From: CAYVUV01 sp964455095 | GTDB taxonomy: Bacteria; Desulfobacterota; Binatia; HRBIN30; CADEER01 | Direction: 5' to 3' | Length of the DNA stretch: 53,878 nt | Assembly: GCA_964455095.1 (NCBI GenBank) | Contig: CAYVUV010000269.1 | Location: 1-53,878 of the forward strand | Translations under genes and position numbers: made by a program | The notes under the pieces: generated by a model | The model's input: the letters and a program-made list of their open reading frames with translations, nothing else | Told to the model about the DNA's origin: nothing | Databases searched by the model: none | Shown here: positions 23,451 through 31,139 of the stretch, piece after piece | How the letters are laid out: the number at the start of each line of letters is the position of its first letter | How positions within the stretch are numbered: the stretch's first letter is position 1

Positions 23451-24392
23451 CTACTTCGGGTCGTCGCAGAGACTTTCCAGCTCTTTGGCGAGCGGCGCAC
23501 ACGCCTGTTTGCCTCCGCGGGCGGCGATCAACGCCGGATCGTCCCCCTGAAAGCCATCCAAACCCTGCTTTCTGATCGCCGCGAAGGAGTTCGCGAGCTT
23601 GACGCAGTCGGAATCATCCTTCTTACAATGCCGCCCGTCTTCGTTTGTGAACGCGATACAGGTGGCGCGGTCCGGCCCTCCGGACGAGGCTTCTGGGAGT
23701 GCATCGCATTTCTTGGCGTCGCCGCTCGCCACAGACTCGCAGAAAGTACGGAACGAGCTGTCCTGGAGACCCTCGCACTTGGCAGCATCACCGGCGGTAA
23801 TCGCCGCCTTGGCCTTGTCGCACTCCGCCTCTGGGAATCCCTGCACGCACAGTCGACGGAGCACGTGGCCTTTGATTGCCTCTTTCGGAATCTCCTTCAA
23901 CTCACGCAAGGCCTCGCGATCCGACAGGCACTGCGCTTTCTGCTCCGCGGACAGCGCGTCGCACGAACGATTGTCGTTTCCGGCTACGGTGAGGCAGGCG
24001 ATGAGCCGGACCCCCGCCGGCGATCCCATGATCGCCTCTCGCTTCTGTACCCCGATCGAGTTCAGCGCCGAGAGATCACTGGAGGCGAGGTCGCGGAGGA
24101 TCTTCTTACAGCCTTCCGAGGTCGCGGTGGGCTTCTCGGTCGGTCCAGGTGTGCCTTGGAAGTTCGGTGTAACGCTTGATCTGGGTCTTCTTGGGGTCGC
24201 TGTGGCGCCTGTCTTCAACGCGCCGTCTTTCGCCTTTGGTGGCGCGCTCTCTCCGGCCTTCGGCGGCGCGGCCACCCCCGGGGGCGTCGGGAGAGCCTCC
24301 TGCGCGGGAGCTGCTGCGGACGGACTGTAGGCATAAGCCAGGAAAAGAGCGGCCCCGACTAAGAGTGACAAAGCTGACGAGAATCTCGGCAT
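23451..24392 (-). CDS. Exported cysteine-rich protein, 14 Cys, tandem paralogue 1
   Basis: 313 aa. A signal peptide is clear: basic MPRF, a hydrophobic core LVGAALFLAYA and a likely cleavage near SAAAPA. A Pro/Lys/Ala-rich low-complexity linker (about 28-92) leads to a domain of about 215 residues with 14 cysteines spaced by helical segments (C..SDLSALNS, KCEGLQDSSFRTFC, HCKKDDSDC), ending in SLCDDPK. An even cysteine count in an exported protein fits disulfide bonding. All 14 positions are kept in the neighbour at 24492. No known family is recognised. The promoter is at 24401-24428. Confidence 0.82.
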   Translation of the reverse strand: MPRFSSALSLLVGAALFLAYAYSPSAAAPAQEALPTPPGVAAPPKAGESAPPKAKDGALKTGATATPRRPRSSVTPNFQGTPGPTEKPTATSEGCKKILRDLASSDLSALNSIGVQKREAIMGSPAGVRLIACLTVAGNDNRSCDALSAEQKAQCLSDREALRELKEIPKEAIKGHVLRRLCVQGFPEAECDKAKAAITAGDAAKCEGLQDSSFRTFCESVASGDAKKCDALPEASSGGPDRATCIAFTNEDGRHCKKDDSDCVKLANSFAAIRKQGLDGFQGDDPALIAARGGKQACAPLAKELESLCDDPK

Positions 24393-24400
24393 GGCGTTGA

Positions 24401-24428
24401 ATTAAGGCGCGCCGAACGGGCAAGTCAA
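24401..24428 (-). promoter_or_regulatory. Promoter of Cys-rich paralogue 1; leaderless geometry
   Basis: On the minus strand TTGACT (24428-24423) and CTTAAT (24406-24401) are 16 bases apart, and the -10 ends 8 bases before the ATG. The same arrangement and flanking sequence occur before the paralogue at 25415, which supports function. Confidence 0.55.
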
Positions 24429-24491
24429 GCGTCGCGAGCGGAACGCGCTTGCGCTCGTCGTGGGAGCGCCGAGCCGCTCCGCAGACCGCTG

Positions 24492-25415
24492 CTATTTCGG
24501 GTCGTCGCAGAGGTTGGCCAGATCCGGTACGAGCACCTCGCACGCCTTCTTGCCGCTGCGGGCTGCCGCGACCGAGGGGTCACTCTTCGAGAAGCCCTCC
24601 AGCCCCTGCTTCTTCATCGTCGCGAAGCTGTTTGTCAGCCTGGCGCAATCACCCGAATCCTTCGGGCAGTGGCGCGGGTCCTCGCTGGCGAAGGCCGCAC
24701 AGAGGCCGCGCGATGGGCCGTCCGGCGCCGCCTCGGGAAGCGGGTCGCACCGCTTGACGTCGCTCGTCGCCAGGGCCTCACAGAAGGTGCGAAAACCCTC
24801 CTTGCTCACTCCCTTGCACTTGGCGGCGTCACCTTCGGTGATCGCTGTCTGTATCTTCGCGCACTCTTCCTTCGACGATCCCTGCACGCACAGCCGATAG
24901 ATGACGCGCGCCTTGAGCCCCGCCTTCGGCACGGCCTTCAGGTCGCGCAAGGACTCGCGAGATTCCAGGCACTCGGCCTTCGCCTTTTCGGGTAGCGCGT
25001 TGCACAGCTTGGCGTCGTCTCCGGCAACCGCGAGACACGTGATGAACTGCACGCCGGTGGGCGATCCCAAGATCGCCCCGCGCTTGTGTGGCGAGAGCGC
25101 GTCCAGGGCCGGCAGGCCGCCTGAAACGACGCTGGCCACTGTCTTCTTGCAGGCTTCCGTCGTCTGCGTGGGTTTCTCCGTCGGTCCGACAGTGCCCTCG
25201 ACCTTCGGCGTCGCCTGCGGCGTTCCGCTCTGTCCGGCAGGAGCCGCTGGCGGCGTAGCCTCGACTTTTGGCGTCGCTTTGGGGGCCTCTGCAACCCCTT
25301 TGGGGGTCGCCAAGGCTTCCTGTGCCGGAGCCGCCGCACAGGGGCTGTATGCACAAGCGAGCACCAAAAGAACGGTCGCAACGGCTGACGACAGAGGCAA
25401 CGTAGGTCTTGGCAT
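24492..25415 (-). CDS. Exported cysteine-rich protein, 14 Cys, tandem paralogue 2 (possible lipoprotein)
   Basis: 307 aa, similar to the neighbour from end to end. The signal sequence differs: ATVLLVLACAYSPCAAA contains a cysteine at a lipobox-like position (VLAC), so this copy may be a lipoprotein whereas the 23451 copy, with tyrosine there, would be freely exported. A Pro/Ala/Lys-rich linker with a repeated ATPK-type motif (about 32-80) precedes the domain with the same 14 cysteines (AKCKGVSKEGFRTFC, HCPKDSGDC, LCDDPK). Function unknown. The two genes arose by tandem duplication including the promoter; 99 bases separate them. Confidence 0.82.
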   Translation of the reverse strand: MPRPTLPLSSAVATVLLVLACAYSPCAAAPAQEALATPKGVAEAPKATPKVEATPPAAPAGQSGTPQATPKVEGTVGPTEKPTQTTEACKKTVASVVSGGLPALDALSPHKRGAILGSPTGVQFITCLAVAGDDAKLCNALPEKAKAECLESRESLRDLKAVPKAGLKARVIYRLCVQGSSKEECAKIQTAITEGDAAKCKGVSKEGFRTFCEALATSDVKRCDPLPEAAPDGPSRGLCAAFASEDPRHCPKDSGDCARLTNSFATMKKQGLEGFSKSDPSVAAARSGKKACEVLVPDLANLCDDPK

Positions 25416-25423
25416 AGCGGCCA

Positions 25424-25451
25424 GTTAAATCGCGGCGAACGCGCAAGTCAA
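25424..25451 (-). promoter_or_regulatory. Promoter of Cys-rich paralogue 2; leaderless geometry
   Basis: TTGACT (25451-25446) and TTTAAC (25429-25424) on the minus strand are 16 bases apart, ending 8 bases before the ATG at 25415. The -35 overlaps the stop codon of the radical SAM gene ending at 25448. The spacing is identical to the promoter at 24401. Confidence 0.55.
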
Positions 25452-26974
25452 GAGTCGTGCGCGACGCGGCGCGGCGTGAATTTGCGCCGCACGGCCTCGC
25501 GGGTCGCGTCGATCGTCGTCGCCATGATGTGGCGCACATGCTCGCGCGTCGCCGGCTCGCCGCGGATGGCGAGGGCGAGCGTGCCGAGCTGCCGCATCAG
25601 GCCGACACCGCGCAGATGGCGGTAGCGCCGGCGGTCGAGCAGCCACTCGATCGCTTCGCGCGGCAGCAACGGCAGGAGGTCGAAGACGCCGGAGAGGTGT
25701 TGCAGCTCCTCGTGGTCGCGGTAGCGCTTGTTGCCGCCGAACATGTAGCCGGGGCCGACGTCGCCGTCGAGAATGCGGTTGACGTCGGCGTCGTCGAGGA
25801 GCCCGCGCTCGCGCGCGTGGTCGAGTGCGGTCGTCCCGGGGAAATAGGTCATCCAATGCGTGACGATCCGTTTCGGCTGCGCTTCGACATAGAAGCGCAG
25901 GGCGTCCAGCTGATCGGCTGCGCCCTCGCCGGGCAGTCCAATGATGTGGTCGACGGAGTAGGGCACGTCGAACTCGGCGAGCGAGGCCAGCGTCTGCGTC
26001 ACTTTCTCGCGATCGCCCTTGCGGTTGACGGCGGCGAGCGTGTCCGAGTTCACGCTCTGCACGCCGACGCGCACCATGATGCAGCCCGCTTCGGCGAGCC
26101 AGTGTGCCATGTCGCGGCTCATCGTCTGCGGGTGCGTGTAGCACTCGAAGGGGATGCCGATCTCGCGGCGGTAGGCGTGCGCGAACTCCTCCATCCACTT
26201 CGGGTCGAGGGTGAAGATGGCGTCCCAGAAGAACACCTTGCGCACCCGGCCGCGTGCCTTCCAGAAGGCGAGCTCGGCGATGAGGTGCTCGACCGAACGG
26301 CGCCGCACCGGCTTCTCGCCCGGGTATTGGCGCGGGAACGTGCTGTACTCGCAGAAGCTGCAGCGGAACGGGCAGCCGCGCCGCGAGACGACGTAGAACT
26401 CGCGCTCGAAGGCGGGCACGGCGCCGTAAAAGCCCTGCTTGTCGGCCCACGGCAGCGCGTCGAGGTCGGCGAGCAGGGGCCGCACCGGGTTGCGCACGGG
26501 TCCGCCGTCGCCCTTGAACGTGCAGTTGGCGATGTCGGTGCGGCCGAAGCGGCCGCGCTCGGCACACTCGACCAGGTCGAGCAGGGCGCCCTCGCCCTCG
26601 CCCTCGACGACCGCGTCGATCGACGGCTCGCGGATCACGCGCTCCGGCGAGGCCGAGACATGCTGCCCGCCGAAGACGATCGGCACCTCGCAGCGCCGCT
26701 TCACCGCCCGGGCGACGTCGACGGCCCAGCGATGGGTGACGCTGTAGGACGAGAACGCGACGACGTCGGGCCGGGTCGCGGCGATGCGCTCGGCGGTCTC
26801 CTCGGCCTTCGGGTCGAGCAGGCGCGCCAGGAGCTTCGAATCGGTGCCGGTGCCCGACGAGAACGGCCGCGCCTCGTAGACCAGCGTCGGCTCGTGGCCC
26901 GCCTGACGCACCCACGCCGAGAGCGCCTCGATGCCGAGGTGCTCGAGGCCGCTGGTGACGAAGGTGACGCGCAT
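25448..26974 (-). CDS. B12-binding-domain radical SAM enzyme
   Basis: 508 aa. The cobalamin-binding domain runs from RVTFVTSG to about residue 135 (VVAFSSYSVTH, IVFGGQHVSASPE, VVEGEGEGAL). C201, C205 and C208 in GCPFRCSFCEYS bind the radical SAM cluster, and VGVQSVNSDTL and HIIGLPGEGA are typical later motifs. A C-terminal region of about 100 residues (LLPLLPREAIEWLLDRRRYRHL) is probably helical. The ATG overlaps the upstream stop by one base (TAATG), so it is coupled to the next radical SAM gene. It has similar organisation to the 17439/18843 pair but a different N-terminal sequence. Substrate unknown. Confidence 0.9.
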   Translation of the reverse strand: MRVTFVTSGLEHLGIEALSAWVRQAGHEPTLVYEARPFSSGTGTDSKLLARLLDPKAEETAERIAATRPDVVAFSSYSVTHRWAVDVARAVKRRCEVPIVFGGQHVSASPERVIREPSIDAVVEGEGEGALLDLVECAERGRFGRTDIANCTFKGDGGPVRNPVRPLLADLDALPWADKQGFYGAVPAFEREFYVVSRRGCPFRCSFCEYSTFPRQYPGEKPVRRRSVEHLIAELAFWKARGRVRKVFFWDAIFTLDPKWMEEFAHAYRREIGIPFECYTHPQTMSRDMAHWLAEAGCIMVRVGVQSVNSDTLAAVNRKGDREKVTQTLASLAEFDVPYSVDHIIGLPGEGAADQLDALRFYVEAQPKRIVTHWMTYFPGTTALDHARERGLLDDADVNRILDGDVGPGYMFGGNKRYRDHEELQHLSGVFDLLPLLPREAIEWLLDRRRYRHLRGVGLMRQLGTLALAIRGEPATREHVRHIMATTIDATREAVRRKFTPRRVAHDS

Positions 26975-28503
26975 TACGTCGCCTCGGCCTGCGCCCGCGC
27001 CGCCGACAGGCGGCGGAGGAGGTTGCCGAACGACATTTCCAGCCGCGACTCGTAACGGCGCGTGGCGATGTTGTAGAGCGACCGCAACGGCCGCAGCGGG
27101 TGGGTCAGGTAGCTGACGCCGTAAAACAGCAGGAGCCCGCTGACGCGGTAGCGGTGGAGCTGCTTCGAGTCGAGCGCGTCGGCGTAGGACACCGCGCCCG
27201 CGGCGTCGGAGTAGGAGAGCAGCGAGGCGTAATAGTCGTCATCGAGCCGCGGCAGATGGCCGCTGGCGCGCAGGCCTTCGAACAACTCGGAGCCCGGATA
27301 GGGAGAGAACGTCCACACGGACGCATCGTGCACCCCGTTGCGCGCCATACGCAAGAGAAAGCGCAGGGTGTGGCGCAGGTCCTCCGTCTTCTCGTCCGGA
27401 AAGCCAATGAGGATGTTCGCTTTGACGTTCAGCCCGAGCCGCGCGGCGGTGCGCATCGACTCGACCATGTGGTCGAGCTTCACCTTCTTTTGAATCGCGT
27501 TCAGGGTGCGCTCCGAGCCGCTCTCCGGCGCGTACGTGACGTTGCGGCAGCCGGAGCGGTACATCGCCCGCAGCACCGGCTCGTCGAGCGCCTCCGAGCG
27601 CGTGCCGCTGGGCAACTGCCAGGTGATGCGGAGCCCGCGCGCGTCGAGCTGGTTGCAGAACTCGAGGATCCACTCGCGTTTGACGATCGAGGTCAGGTCG
27701 TAGAAGTCGAAGTTCTCGGCCCGGTAGCGCGCGACGTAGTCCTCGATCTCGTCGACCACCAGCGCCGGCGCACGCGTCGTGTACCGCGTCGTCCACATGC
27801 GCGGACTGGAGCAGAACGTGCAGCGATAGGGGCAGCCGCGCGTCGCGAGCAGCGCCATGGTGCGGCCGCGATCGACGCCGAAGCTCAAGCCGCCGTCCAG
27901 ATAGCGTTCGATCGGCGTGAGGTCCCACCGCGGCGCGGCCATGTGATCGACGTCGCGGATGCGCGAGCGCGGCGCCGTGCGCTGGAGGCCGCTCGGCGAG
28001 CGGAAGACGATTCCGGCGACACCGGTGAGCGCCGTGCGTCCGGCGAACGCATCCATCAACTCGACGACCGTCTCCTCGCCCTCGCCCAGGGCGCAGGCGG
28101 TGAGCTCGGGGGCGTCTTCGAGGCACAGCTCCGGCACCGCCGTGGCGTGCTCGCCGCCGAGCACGATCGGGACGTCCGGCAGGCGTTTGGCGATCGCCGC
28201 GATCAGCTCGCGGACCAGCGGCCACTCGTGGGAGAAGAGGCACGAGATGCCGACGAAATCAGTGTCCGGCCTGATGCGATCGACGATCTCGGCCACGGAA
28301 AGACCGTTGATCAGGATGTCCGGCCGGTAGCCGGGATGCATGGCCTCGAGCGCCTCGCCGACCGCGTCGATCACCTGGACCTCGTGACCCGCTGCCGTCA
28401 GGCTCCCGGCGAGATACGCGACGGAGAGCGGCGGGGTCCGATTGAGAGTCAACGCAAAACGTCCCACCACGCTCGGCGTTCGGATCAAGCTGGCGATGGC
28501 CAT
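26974..28503 (-). CDS. B12-binding-domain radical SAM enzyme, BchE/HpnJ-like
   Basis: 509 aa from the ATG at 28503; a TTG at 28515 is the only alternative. The N-terminal cobalamin-binding domain has TPPLSVAYLAGSL, FVGISCLFSHEW and IVLGGEHATAVPE. The radical SAM motif is C224, C228, C231 (GCPYRCTFC), followed by YAPESGSERTL and ILIGFPDEKTED. The C-terminal ~90 residues (LFYGVSYLTHPLRPL) are hydrophobic and basic and may touch the membrane. The family includes enzymes that methylate or oxidise lipids and tetrapyrroles. It leads a two-gene operon with the next radical SAM gene. Divergent from the SDR gene; the 64-base gap holds TATAAC/TTATAG-like sequence. Confidence 0.9.
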   Translation of the reverse strand: MAIASLIRTPSVVGRFALTLNRTPPLSVAYLAGSLTAAGHEVQVIDAVGEALEAMHPGYRPDILINGLSVAEIVDRIRPDTDFVGISCLFSHEWPLVRELIAAIAKRLPDVPIVLGGEHATAVPELCLEDAPELTACALGEGEETVVELMDAFAGRTALTGVAGIVFRSPSGLQRTAPRSRIRDVDHMAAPRWDLTPIERYLDGGLSFGVDRGRTMALLATRGCPYRCTFCSSPRMWTTRYTTRAPALVVDEIEDYVARYRAENFDFYDLTSIVKREWILEFCNQLDARGLRITWQLPSGTRSEALDEPVLRAMYRSGCRNVTYAPESGSERTLNAIQKKVKLDHMVESMRTAARLGLNVKANILIGFPDEKTEDLRHTLRFLLRMARNGVHDASVWTFSPYPGSELFEGLRASGHLPRLDDDYYASLLSYSDAAGAVSYADALDSKQLHRYRVSGLLLFYGVSYLTHPLRPLRSLYNIATRRYESRLEMSFGNLLRRLSAARAQAEAT

Positions 28504-28518
28504 GAACGATTGCAATGG

Positions 28519-28525
28519 CTATAAC
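28519..28525. promoter_or_regulatory. -10-like element in divergent gap
   Basis: CTATAAC reads TATAAC on plus (28520-28525) and TTATAG on minus (28524-28519), between the divergent radical SAM and SDR genes. No convincing -35 is seen at normal spacing in either direction. Confidence 0.2.
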
Positions 28526-28567
28526 AGCGCGGTGTCGGCAAGTCCACGAAATCCGCCGCCCGCGCGC

Positions 28568-29506
28568 ATGCGCGCCATTGTGACCGGGGGGGCCGGGTTT
28601 ATCGGCTCCAATCTGGTCCGGGCCCTGGTCGAACAGGGCCACCAGGTGGTCGTGGTCGACAACCTGGCCGCCACCTGGTCGTTGCGGGTGATCGAAGACG
28701 TCGCCGATCGGATCGAGTTCGTCCACGGCGACGTGCGGCTCGCCGAGGACCTCGAACGCGTCGGGCCAGGCCCCTTCGACCGCGTCTACCACCTCGCCGC
28801 GTCCTTCGCCAACGAGCTGTCGATGGAGTACCCGACCATCGACATGCGCTCGAACATCGAGGGCACGCTGAACGTCCTCGCCATGGCGCGCCGCGTCGGT
28901 TGTGGGCTGTTCGTCTATACCGGATCCTCCTCGTCGTACGGCGACGTGCCGGTGCCGTTCGAGGAGGACGGGGCGACGCGGCCCTACACCCCGTACGCCA
29001 TCAGCAAGCAGGTCGGCGAGACCTACGTGCGGTCGTCGGGACTTCCCTACGCGATCTTTCGCCTGTTCAACGTCTACGGCCCGGGCGATCCCCCCGGACG
29101 GTATCGCAACGCCGTGCCGAACATGATGCGGGCGCTCGACACGGGCGAGGGCAGGGTGCGCGTCTTCGGGCGCGAGGCGACGCGCGACTTCACCTACGTC
29201 GGCGACGTGGTGCGGGCGCTGCTCGACGCGCCGCGCGCACTCGGGCAGGTGGTGAACGTCGGCACCGGGGAGGAGACGCCCATCATCGAGCTGGCGCGAC
29301 AGATTCTGCGCCTGTTCGACCTGCCGGAGAGTCGCATCAGCCTGGAGGAGCCGCGCTCGTGGGACCGCGTCGTGCGCCGCTGTGCATCGGTCGAACGCCT
29401 GCGGACGCTGTTCGGCTGGGTGCCGTCGACACCGCTCGACGAGGGGCTGAGCGCGGCGGCGCGCTGGCTGCACACGGCCGGTTACGTCGGGCGGACCCCG
29501 GCGTGA
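28568..29506 (+). CDS. NAD-dependent epimerase/dehydratase (extended SDR)
   Basis: 312 aa from the ATG at 28568, where the Rossmann sequence begins; the frame is open to 28442 inside the divergent gene and that extension is rejected. GGAGFIGSN is the NAD-binding motif, YHLAASFANE the SDR loop, and Y-A-I-S-K the catalytic YxxxK; RLFNVYGPGDPP follows. These enzymes epimerise or dehydrate nucleotide sugars, as in GalE and RmlB. The GTGA overlap with the PIG-L gene indicates co-translation, so a sugar nucleotide may be remodelled and then N-deacetylated. Confidence 0.9.
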   Translation: MRAIVTGGAGFIGSNLVRALVEQGHQVVVVDNLAATWSLRVIEDVADRIEFVHGDVRLAEDLERVGPGPFDRVYHLAASFANELSMEYPTIDMRSNIEGTLNVLAMARRVGCGLFVYTGSSSSYGDVPVPFEEDGATRPYTPYAISKQVGETYVRSSGLPYAIFRLFNVYGPGDPPGRYRNAVPNMMRALDTGEGRVRVFGREATRDFTYVGDVVRALLDAPRALGQVVNVGTGEETPIIELARQILRLFDLPESRISLEEPRSWDRVVRRCASVERLRTLFGWVPSTPLDEGLSAAARWLHTAGYVGRTPA

Positions 29507-30171
29507 ACCTGCCCGAGCGGATCCTGTTCGTCGGCGCGCACTGCGACGACATCGAGCTGATCGCGGGCGGCCTGCTGGCGCGCGCCTGCTTCGCCGGGCG
29601 GCGCGTCGGGGTGCTCGTCTTCAGCGATCACCGCGGTGTGCTCGACGATCAAGCGGCGGCACGGGCGCGCGAGGAATTGTCGGAGAACTTGCAGTGGCTC
29701 AGCGCCGAGTCGGGCACCGCCGTGCGCGATCACTGCGAATCGATGCTGCCCGCCTGTCAGGGCGCCTTCCAGTCGGAGCGGGCGACGCTCTACGCGGCGA
29801 TGGAAGCGTTGCGCGCCGACTACGATCTGGTGGTCACCCACGTTCCGACCGATACGAACCAGGACCATCGCCAGGTGGCCGAGGAAGCGGCGCGGGTCTT
29901 CAAGGCGCACGCGACGGTGCTCGGCGGTGAGTTCCCCAACAACGACCTCGGCGACTTCGCACCACAGGTCTACGTGGGGCTGTCGCCGCGCGAGGTGGCG
30001 GCGAAGGTCCGCATGGTCGAGCACTACCGCTCGCAGGATTTCGGCGGCCGGCCGTACATAGACGGCGAGGTGGTGCGCGCGCTGGCACGCGTGCGCGGGT
30101 CGCAGATCCGCGCGCCGGCGGCGGAGGCGTTCGCGGTCGTTGGACGCGTGGTCGTGCGGGCTCTCGGCTAG
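29503..30171 (+). CDS. PIG-L/LmbE-family deacetylase
   Basis: 222 aa from a GTG at 29503 that overlaps the upstream TGA. The zinc site motif is GAHCDDIELIAGG (usually AHPDDE) near the start, and TDTNQDHRQV near residue 120 gives the distal histidine. PIG-L enzymes remove acetyl groups from N-acetylglucosamine-containing lipids, mycothiol precursors or antibiotics. The substrate here could be the product of the SDR enzyme. The proline and glutamate of the usual motif are replaced (HCDD-I-E), which is seen in some family members. It is followed by a 207-base gap without a visible gene; the gap holds a 5-bp inverted repeat (TTGAT...ATCAA) near 30175. Confidence 0.88.
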   Translation: MNLPERILFVGAHCDDIELIAGGLLARACFAGRRVGVLVFSDHRGVLDDQAAARAREELSENLQWLSAESGTAVRDHCESMLPACQGAFQSERATLYAAMEALRADYDLVVTHVPTDTNQDHRQVAEEAARVFKAHATVLGGEFPNNDLGDFAPQVYVGLSPREVAAKVRMVEHYRSQDFGGRPYIDGEVVRALARVRGSQIRAPAAEAFAVVGRVVVRALG

Positions 30172-30378
30172 CCTTGATTTGGCGATCAAACTCGCGCAAA
30201 AGGCGCATACGCCAAGCAAGGCAAAGGGGGGAGGCGCTACTCGCGAGCCCGTGACGCCGCTCTTTGCCCATGAGCTCCGGAAGAGAAACCAGGCGATGAA
30301 CCGCAGCGAACTCTGTCGCGATCGGCAGCCGTGCATCGTGGCTCGGGAGCTCTCGTGGGGGCGAGGCTAAGCCGATCC

Positions 30379-31077
30379 ATGACCAACGGATCGACCACTG
30401 CGCCGTCCGCCACCGTGCTGGTGGCCTGCTACAACGAAGCGCCGGTGATCGGCGACGTGGTGCGCGCGGCGCTGCGGGCGGTCCCGTCTGGGGAGGTCCT
30501 GGTCGTCGACGACGGCTCGACGGACGGCACCGATCAGGTCGCGGCCAGCGCTGGGGCTCGCGTGCTCCGTTTGCCCGTCAATGGCGGCAAGGGGGCGGCG
30601 GTCCGGCGCGGACTGAGCGAAGCGAAGGGCGAGGTCATCGTCCTGATCGATGGTGACGGACAGGACGACCCGGCGGAGATCGCGCAGCTGTTGGAGGCGC
30701 TCCGCCCGGGTGTGGATCTGGTCGTCGGCTCGCGCTTCATGGGCCGCTTCGAGCCGGGGGCGATCACGCCCGTCAACCGCTGGGGCAATCGTTTCCTGAC
30801 GTCCGTCATCAATCTCCTGTTCGCGACGGCGCTCACCGATACGCAGGCCGGGTTCAAGGCGTTGCGCGCCGAGACGCTGCGGAGGGTGAACCTGAGTGCC
30901 CACCGCTTCGATATCGAGGTCGATCTGCTCCTCGGCGTGCTGCGCGCCGGCGGGCGCGTCGTCGAGGTGCCGGTGCGGCGCGCCCCGCGCGGGCACGGCG
31001 AGAGCCGCCTCAACAGCGTGCTCGACGGCGCCCGCATCCTCCGCCGCATCGTCGCCCTGCGCTTCGGTATGAGCTGA
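30379..31077 (+). CDS. GT2 glycosyltransferase, polyprenyl-phosphate sugar transferase type
   Basis: 232 aa from the ATG at 30379; a longer frame from 30331 adds an unconserved basic stretch. It has VLVACYNEAPVIG, VDDGSTDGTD, the metal motif IDGDGQDD, and GFKALRAETL after LTDTQA, as in dolichyl/undecaprenyl-phosphate sugar synthases. There are no membrane helices beyond one weak segment, so it is likely peripheral at the cytoplasmic face. It would load a lipid carrier used by the GT-C membrane transferases downstream. A perfect 8-bp hairpin lies directly after the stop. Confidence 0.9.
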   Translation: MTNGSTTAPSATVLVACYNEAPVIGDVVRAALRAVPSGEVLVVDDGSTDGTDQVAASAGARVLRLPVNGGKGAAVRRGLSEAKGEVIVLIDGDGQDDPAEIAQLLEALRPGVDLVVGSRFMGRFEPGAITPVNRWGNRFLTSVINLLFATALTDTQAGFKALRAETLRRVNLSAHRFDIEVDLLLGVLRAGGRVVEVPVRRAPRGHGESRLNSVLDGARILRRIVALRFGMS

Positions 31078-31106
31078 GGCTCGGGGCTGGAAGGTCGACC
31101 CGAGCC
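31078..31106 (+). terminator. Perfect 8-bp hairpin directly after GT2 stop
   Basis: GGCTCGGG (31078-31085) pairs with CCCGAGCC (31099-31106) around a 13-base loop, starting on the base after TGA. No T-tract follows, so it may be a rho-assisted terminator or an mRNA-stabilising hairpin. Confidence 0.4.
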
Positions 31107-31139
31107 AGCCCTCAGCCCGATCGCTTCAAAAGGGACGGA

